NCBI GenBank assembly: GCA_964505195.1
Contig: CAZDGV010000051.1
Span: 1-6,966, forward strand
Source of the DNA: CAZDGV01 sp964505195
GTDB taxonomy: Bacteria; Bacteroidota; Bacteroidia; Chitinophagales; Chitinophagaceae
DNA length: 6,966 nucleotides
Direction: 5' to 3'
Every line of letters begins with the position of its first letter. The first letter of the stretch is position 1. This document shows, in pieces, positions 1-4,321 of this stretch. Both the position numbers and the translations under genes were made by a program. The notes beneath the pieces were generated by a model, which worked only from the letters and a program-made list of their open reading frames with translations, did no database searches and had not been told where the DNA came from.

Positions 1-343
1 CATAGGCCGCATGGTTCATACGGTAGCGGTCTTCCATCGCAATTTCCCGATTCAGTGCAATACACTGCTTAAGGAGTTCAGGTGGGGTTGTAGCAGTTTG
101 GTCGAATTTTTTGTTACTGAATTGATAGAGCCACCGTTCTTGCAGATAGGCTTCCTTCTTGGCAGGGTGCATGAGCACTTCATAAGCTTCTTTTATTTCA
201 TTGAACTGCGCAAGCGCGTAGGGGTCGTTTTTTGTTTTGTCGGGATGATATTGCATTGCCAAGCTTCGATAGGCTTTTTTTATTTCTATCGGCGTAGCCG
301 TGGGCGACAGCTTCAGTATGGCGTAGTAGTCTTTAACCTGCAT
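1..343 (-). CDS. J-domain (DnaJ-like) co-chaperone, C-terminal part cut by window edge
   Basis: The frame starts at ATG 343-341 and stays open to the left edge, giving 114 residues with no stop, so the gene is partial. Residues 1-70 form a J domain. It opens with KDYYAILKLSP, has a basic helix II (IKKAYRSLAMQY), the diagnostic HPD tripeptide at residues 33-35 (HPDK), and helix III (FNEIKEAYEVL). The usual closing 'R..YD' motif is replaced by HPAKKEAYLQERW. In the family, HPD stimulates the ATPase of DnaK/Hsp70, so this is a cytoplasmic Hsp70 partner. No Gly/Phe-rich linker or zinc finger follows in the visible part; residues 75-114 are polar and charged, which argues against canonical DnaJ and for a type III (J-domain only) protein. 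It starts 2 bp after the stop of the upstream oxidoreductase gene with no Shine-Dalgarno motif, so it is probably translated by coupling as the fifth gene of the run. What follows the J domain cannot be seen. Confidence 0.9.
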   Translation of the reverse strand, partial: MQVKDYYAILKLSPTATPIEIKKAYRSLAMQYHPDKTKNDPYALAQFNEIKEAYEVLMHPAKKEAYLQERWLYQFSNKKFDQTATTPPELLKQCIALNREIAMEDRYRMNHAAY

Positions 344-345
344 GT

Positions 346-1428
346 TCAGGTGTGGTGCGTCTTATGGACAAAATATTCGCTTCTGTAAGTGTCGGGAATT
401 TCGAGCGCAAGATCTTTTCCAAAGCACCCTGCAGGTGTTTGATACCCTATTATATAATTTCCTTCCAGCACTTTTTTGGCGATGATGAGTGCGGCGTGTG
501 CGGTGAGGGTATAGCCTTCCGGCCCTGAAAAATGAGCACTGATGCTTTCACCGGCTGCATTGCGGACGCAACCCCATACTAAACTCTTTCCCGTAGCGCG
601 CGCTTTCTCATCTGGTCCTGCAGGTGCTGCATCTATTTTTTTCTGCACCATTTTCTTTACCCAAGCGGTACGCAAGATGGGGTTGAATAACGATTGCCAT
701 TTCAATAAACGAAAAACAGCGGGCTTAACAGCAGTGAAGGTTTCAATATTGGGAATACCCGTTGTATGATGCGCGGTAGAGACATCTCCCCAGGGAATGG
801 TCATCACAAATCTTTTCTTGATGCCAAAGTCAACGGTCATGCCTTTGTGTCCCAGTGGTTTACTTACAATCGTTCCATTTTCCCTTGCCGCTCCGCCTGA
901 TCCTAATGATGTAACCATGGTGGTGGCGGTACCATGACTCACGCCGCCGCCCACCGATGCAAAAGCGAGCTGTAAGTGAGTGGCATCGGGCAGTCGCTGA
1001 TGCAAATACAAAGCCATACAATCGGTTGGAACCACATCAAAACCTACGCCAGGCATAAGCATGATGCCTGCTGCTTCTGCTGACTGATGCATTTTCTTTG
1101 CCATTTCAAAAACGGCAATCTCACCCGTAATATCCAAATAATGTATTCCTGCCTGCATGCAGGCTTTGATCATCGGCTTGGCCGTACGCATAAAGGGACC
1201 TGCAGCGTGCAGAACAAGTTTACAGTCGCTGATTTGCGCTACAATGTTTTCAGTATTATCTAAGTTAAATATGCGGAATGGTAAATCGTATTTTTTCGCG
1301 AGCTGACTGATTTCATCATGGTTTCTTCCGGCGAGGATGGGTTCTAGGCCATAATCTGCTGCCATCGACGCAATCAACTTGCCGGTAAAACCGTTGGCAC
1401 CATAGAGCAATAGCTTCGTTTTATTCAT
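346..1428 (-). CDS. Saccharopine dehydrogenase-like / trans-acting enoyl reductase family oxidoreductase
   Basis: A 360-residue protein with an N-terminal Rossmann fold. The hydrophobic strand KLLLYGANGFTGK carries the nucleotide-binding GxxGxxG motif at residues 10-16, followed by AGR at 33-35 (a typical second-strand Arg, hinting at NADP) and HAAGPF at 74-79. Y97-x-D-x-TGE103 and GVGFDVVPTDC (127-137) are typical of the saccharopine dehydrogenase NADP-binding family. The C-terminal GPEGYTLTA (302-310) and TPAGCFGKD (331-339) recall the trans-acting enoyl reductase branch. Length is slightly below the roughly 390-420 residues usual there. There is no signal peptide, so it is probably cytoplasmic. 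The true substrate is unknown: the family includes lysine-pathway enzymes and lipid enoyl reductases, and no lipid or polyketide synthase gene is nearby. It starts 2 bp after the stop of the fRMsr gene and ends 2 bp before the J-domain gene, so it sits inside the operon. Family assignment is firm; the reaction is not. Confidence 0.87.
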   Translation of the reverse strand: MNKTKLLLYGANGFTGKLIASMAADYGLEPILAGRNHDEISQLAKKYDLPFRIFNLDNTENIVAQISDCKLVLHAAGPFMRTAKPMIKACMQAGIHYLDITGEIAVFEMAKKMHQSAEAAGIMLMPGVGFDVVPTDCMALYLHQRLPDATHLQLAFASVGGGVSHGTATTMVTSLGSGGAARENGTIVSKPLGHKGMTVDFGIKKRFVMTIPWGDVSTAHHTTGIPNIETFTAVKPAVFRLLKWQSLFNPILRTAWVKKMVQKKIDAAPAGPDEKARATGKSLVWGCVRNAAGESISAHFSGPEGYTLTAHAALIIAKKVLEGNYIIGYQTPAGCFGKDLALEIPDTYRSEYFVHKTHHT

Positions 1429-1430
1429 GT

Positions 1431-1904
1431 TTAGTATTCAATCAGGTTGAGTATCTGTTCCAGATATTGCTGATCTGTTGCATCAAAATGATTGAGTGCT
1501 TCACTGTCAACATCCAGCACTGCAATCACTTTTCCGTTTCGAATGAGTGGTACCACAATTTCTGATTTGCTTTTACTGCTGCAAGCAATATGTCCGGGAA
1601 ACTTTTCTACATCAGGTACAATCAACGTAGTTTCCTTTTCCCAGCTGGTTCCGCAAACACCTTTCCCTTTACGAATGCGCGTGCAGGCAACCGGTCCCTG
1701 AAAAGGACCTAAAACCAACTCCTCTTCCTTTACGATGTAAAAACCTACCCACAGCCAGCCAAACTGTTCGTGCAGTGCGGCTGAAATGTTTGCAAGGTTG
1801 GCAATCAGATCGGGTTCACCACTCAGCAAGCCTTTGATTTGCGGAAGCAGCGCTTCGTATTGTTCTTGTTTTGTTCCCCCGGTGATATTTAAATCCTCTG
1901 CCAT
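1431..1904 (-). CDS. msrC: Free methionine-(R)-sulfoxide reductase (GAF-fold fRMsr)
   Basis: A 157-residue single GAF domain, the normal length for fRMsr, which reduces free L-methionine-(R)-sulfoxide to methionine in the cytoplasm with electrons from thioredoxin. The redox cysteines are all present: C74 (VACTRI), C84 (GVCGTS) and C108 (HIACSS). Their spacing of 10 and 24 residues equals that of C84, C94 and C118 in the E. coli enzyme (YebR/MsrC). The same ten-residue offset places E115 and D131/D133 (VLDVDSEA) on the E. coli active-site acids E125, D141 and D143, as I recall them. The region LWVGFYIVKEEELVLGPFQG (51-70) is the usual family strand pair. The ATG at 1904-1902 gives the expected N-terminus and lies 8 bp after the stop of the glycosidase gene, with no Shine-Dalgarno motif. 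Nothing is missing or disrupted, so an active enzyme is inferred. It probably serves oxidative-stress repair and methionine salvage. Confidence 0.95.
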   Translation of the reverse strand: MAEDLNITGGTKQEQYEALLPQIKGLLSGEPDLIANLANISAALHEQFGWLWVGFYIVKEEELVLGPFQGPVACTRIRKGKGVCGTSWEKETTLIVPDVEKFPGHIACSSKSKSEIVVPLIRNGKVIAVLDVDSEALNHFDATDQQYLEQILNLIEY

Positions 1905-1912
1905 AAAATTGA

Positions 1913-3757
1913 TTAATGAAGAATATTGATCTTAATAGTCTTTCTTGTTTCCTGAGAAATAAATTGAATCAGGTATAATCCGTTGGGTAATGATCTTGCA
2001 TCGAGCATTACTCCGTATTTGCCCGGCGTTTGCTTGCCTTCAAACAGTCGCTGCACTTCCCTGCCACTCTCATCGCTTACCAGCACAAGCAGTTGCATAG
2101 TGCGTTTCAGCTCATAGTTAATCATCGCTGTATTGCTAACTGGGTTGGGCTGAATTTTACAAATCAAATCTTCCATTTCGTTATTTCTCACTGGCAACGG
2201 CATAGTGGATGTGGTGAGTAGCTGTGCACTCACCGTATTGGCGGCTGAACTTTCGTTGTGCAAACGATCTAGCGCGGTTACGGTATAGAAATAAGTGCCG
2301 GGCGTTAAACCGACATCGGTAAAACTCGTTTCGTTTTCGTTTGCTGTGATCTTTACAATGTTGGCCGCATCATTCCGATTGATATTGCTGTTGGAAGACC
2401 TGTAAATCACAAACTGGCGTACCTTGTCCATTGTGTTAATTGTTGACGGAGGTGCATCCCAGCGAAGCTGGATTTCATTACCATTGATCTGCGCTGTAAG
2501 ATTGCTTACGGGCTGTGGTGGCTGATTGTCCTTCCAAGGCATCGTAGGAAGCAAGGCAGGTTTTTTAAAAAGATCATTGCGCAGCGAATCGCGCATAGCC
2601 AGCGGGTTGGCCAATATATTTTTGGTACTGAAAAATGTTTGTCCCTGTACCTGCGTATGCTGCCGGTTCATGCGGATCTGATTTGGAATTTGTGTGTTTT
2701 GATTCCAGTTATTATCTGTTCCGCCATTATTTACTTTATAGGCAGCCATACCGCTGTATATATGTCGGTTGCCGCCCAGTGCATTCCACCAGGGTAGCAA
2801 TACGCCATAATTAGCCACATTAAATCCGATAGACCAATACAGCTGCGGTGTGAGATAATCTACCCACGACTGTTGAATCCATCTTCTGCTATCGGCAAAA
2901 ATATCGCTGAAACTTTGCATCCCATTGGTGGCAGAACCGGTAGGATCGCTGTTTTGATTGCGCCAAATTCCGAAGGGGGAAACGCCGAATTTTACCCATG
3001 GTTTCACCGCGCGAATGCTGTCGTGACTGCGCTGAATAAACAAATTGATATTGTCTCTTCGCCAGTCTTGCCGGTTCGTAAACCCGCGCGCATGTGCGGC
3101 AAATGTTGCATCATCGTTAAATGGAGATCCCGAGCTGGGCGGATAGGGATAAAAATAATCGTCGAAGTGAATGCCATCCACATCATAACGGCGCAGCACA
3201 TCCATGAATACGCTGATCACATAATCCCGCACCTGTGGTATACCTGGATCTAAAATGCGCAAATTCCCCTGGGCAAGTAGCCACTCGGGTTTGGTTCTAG
3301 CAATATGATTGGCGGAAAAAGAAGCGATATTATTAAAATTGCTCACCGCTCTGAACGGATTAAACCACGCATGCACTTCTATGCCTCTTTGCCTGCATGC
3401 CGCAATTATAAATTCTAATGGGTCATACGAAGGCGAAGGTGCTCTCCCTTGCATGCCGGTTAAATCTGCACTCCAGGGTTCAAGCTGGCTGCTATACATC
3501 GCGTCACACTGACTGCGCACTTGAAAGAAAACAGCGTTGATGCCTGTTGACTGCAACTGATCCAGCAGATTGATGAGTTGAGTTTGCTGCGTTGCGACAG
3601 AAAGGTTGTTGGCACTGGGCCAGTCGATGTTTACAAAAGTTGTTACCCATGCGCCCCGCAATTCATGCTTGGGTGAGCTTTGTCCGTATAAGGAAATTTG
3701 TAAAAGCGATAGGGCAGCGAAAAAAAATGATTTGAGTAGAAACTGTTTTTTTATCAT
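1913..3757 (-). CDS. Secreted GHL10 (DUF187, DigH/YngK-like) glycoside hydrolase with Fn3 domain and T9SS sorting tail
   Basis: A 614-residue exported protein. Residues 1-25 are a signal peptide (MIKKQ, hydrophobic core FFFAALSLLQI, probable cut near YGQ|SS). The GHL10 TIM-barrel region spans about 32-400. It opens with ELRGAWVTTFVNIDWPS (32-48), has NAVFFQVR (74-81), VHAWFNPFR (128-136), the acidic motif VDGIHFDDYFYP (193-204), GVSPFGIWRN (258-267) and a late strand GQTFFS (372-377). D199/D200 are candidate active-site acids by their place in the motif; this is inference. A fibronectin type III domain follows at about 413-510 (PVSNLTAQ, IQLRWDAP, YFYTVTALD). Residues 533-613 match a T9SS type A sorting domain: IQPNPVSN, ESGREVQRL and PNGLYLIQF. 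The family includes E. coli DigH (YddW), which cleaves denuded peptidoglycan strands; the substrate here is not provable. The T9SS tail implies passage through the outer membrane to the cell surface or medium. Its ATG overlaps the stop of the asparaginase-like gene by 4 bp. Confidence 0.93.
   Translation of the reverse strand: MIKKQFLLKSFFFAALSLLQISLYGQSSPKHELRGAWVTTFVNIDWPSANNLSVATQQTQLINLLDQLQSTGINAVFFQVRSQCDAMYSSQLEPWSADLTGMQGRAPSPSYDPLEFIIAACRQRGIEVHAWFNPFRAVSNFNNIASFSANHIARTKPEWLLAQGNLRILDPGIPQVRDYVISVFMDVLRRYDVDGIHFDDYFYPYPPSSGSPFNDDATFAAHARGFTNRQDWRRDNINLFIQRSHDSIRAVKPWVKFGVSPFGIWRNQNSDPTGSATNGMQSFSDIFADSRRWIQQSWVDYLTPQLYWSIGFNVANYGVLLPWWNALGGNRHIYSGMAAYKVNNGGTDNNWNQNTQIPNQIRMNRQHTQVQGQTFFSTKNILANPLAMRDSLRNDLFKKPALLPTMPWKDNQPPQPVSNLTAQINGNEIQLRWDAPPSTINTMDKVRQFVIYRSSNSNINRNDAANIVKITANENETSFTDVGLTPGTYFYTVTALDRLHNESSAANTVSAQLLTTSTMPLPVRNNEMEDLICKIQPNPVSNTAMINYELKRTMQLLVLVSDESGREVQRLFEGKQTPGKYGVMLDARSLPNGLYLIQFISQETRKTIKINILH
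3754..3757 (-). other. ATGA stop/start overlap coupling asparaginase-like and GHL10 genes
   Basis: On the minus strand the TGA stop of the asparaginase-like gene (3756-3754) shares bases with the ATG of the GHL10 gene (3757-3755). This is a classic 4 bp ATGA overlap. No Shine-Dalgarno motif precedes it (the upstream bases are CGATCCAACC), so translation of the glycosidase probably depends on ribosomes that terminate there. It also supports the chosen start: a hydrophobic signal peptide begins exactly at this ATG. Confidence 0.85.
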
Positions 3758-4245
3758 GGTTGGATCGGTTCGAATTGTCCGGTTTGTCTGTTTTTGCGCA
3801 CATTATTCCAGTGAAAATATCTGCCATTCATGGCAACATACACACCGTGAGGGAGAGTTTGTACAAAAGCCAGGGCGCTACCCAGATTAAAAAATCCGTC
3901 ACTGCTTCCAAACTTGTAGGGAATCATTGCGCCGGTGAGTACAATGGTTTTGTCTTTCATTTTTTCAGCGAGGACGGCAGCAGTTTCCGTCATGGTATCG
4001 GTGCCATGTGTGATGATGATTTTTTCTTCTGTCGCATTCATGCATTGATGTGCAATGAGCTCACGGTCATCGGGAGTCATATGCAAACTGTCGATCATCA
4101 TCAATGTGCGAACGGTAACATCCAAACTGTTACGTCCAAGCTTGAGCATTTCAGGCAAATGGGTTTCTTTAAAAAACAACTCGCCCGTAAGTTCATTGTA
4201 TTCTTTATCGAATGTGCCTCCGGTAACAAAAATGCGTATCGACAT
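3754..4245 (-). CDS. Single-domain asparaginase-like protein (N-terminal catalytic domain only)
   Basis: A 163-residue protein equal to the N-terminal domain of L-asparaginase I/II enzymes, which hydrolyse asparagine to aspartate and ammonia and are normally about 330-350 residues long. The first catalytic motif is VTGGTFDK (7-14, nucleophile T11). The second is THGTDTM (79-85, with T82-D83). TGAMIPY (104-110) and SSDGFFNLGSA (114-124) follow as in full-length enzymes, and K151 aligns without gaps from MN139-140 onward with the E. coli AsnB lysine K162. Thus the T-T-D-K set seems complete. The C-terminal domain, which helps build the substrate pocket in the intimate dimer, is absent. No remnant follows, because the secreted glycosidase starts inside the stop codon (ATGA). 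Short asparaginase-domain proteins of about this size are known in bacteria, so this is probably a family form, not a truncation. No signal peptide: cytoplasmic. The ATG at 4245-4243 is the natural start, since the protein begins directly with the first strand (SIRIFVTGGT). It is the first gene of the run. Confidence 0.85.
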   Translation of the reverse strand: MSIRIFVTGGTFDKEYNELTGELFFKETHLPEMLKLGRNSLDVTVRTLMMIDSLHMTPDDRELIAHQCMNATEEKIIITHGTDTMTETAAVLAEKMKDKTIVLTGAMIPYKFGSSDGFFNLGSALAFVQTLPHGVYVAMNGRYFHWNNVRKNRQTGQFEPIQP

Positions 4246-4261
4246 GCAATTGGTTTTTCAT

Positions 4262-4298
4262 TGTAAAAGTAAAAAGTCTCACCCGAAAGTGAGACTTT
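4262..4298 (-). terminator. Intrinsic (Rho-independent) terminator of gcvP
   Basis: A perfect 10 bp inverted repeat, AAAGTCTCAC at 4273-4282 and GTGAGACTTT at 4289-4298, encloses a 6-base loop. On the minus strand the hairpin is followed by a T-rich run (TTTTTACTTTT, down to about 4265), as needed for a Rho-independent terminator. It lies 24 bp after the gcvP stop codon. In the plus direction only three T's follow the stem, so it should act mainly on gcvP transcripts. Confidence 0.88.
4264..4271 (-). promoter_or_regulatory. Possible Bacteroidota -7 box for the asparaginase-led operon (weak)
   Basis: On the minus strand this stretch reads TACTTTTA, which matches five of the six fixed bases of the Bacteroidota sigma-ABfr -7 box (TAnnTTTG). 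It would place the transcript start about 10-16 bases before the ATG at 4245. No TTTG is found at the expected distance upstream, where the bases belong to the gcvP terminator stem. The site overlaps the terminator's T-tract. It is offered only because a promoter is expected in this short gap; A/T-rich sequence could give such a match by chance. Confidence 0.2.
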
Positions 4299-4321
4299 CC
4301 ATTATAATAACATACAAATCA

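Noticed and set aside
11..388. A 125-codon open frame on the plus strand at the left edge.
   Set aside because: It is antisense to the J-domain gene, whose HPD motif and helices are unmistakable.
1151..1164. Perfect 14 bp palindrome GCCTGCATGCAGGC.
   Set aside because: It lies within the coding sequence of the oxidoreductase (ACMQAG), has no partner copy or nearby regulatory context, and can arise by chance.
3004..3201. A 65-codon open frame on the minus strand inside the glycosidase gene.
   Set aside because: It is a different frame of the same strand, fully within the conserved GHL10 barrel region, with no family features.
4301..4306. TATAAT on the minus strand just after the gcvP stop codon.
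   Set aside because: No -35-like or Bacteroidota TTTG element lies at the right distance, and transcription from it would run straight into the terminator hairpin; the region is simply A/T-rich.
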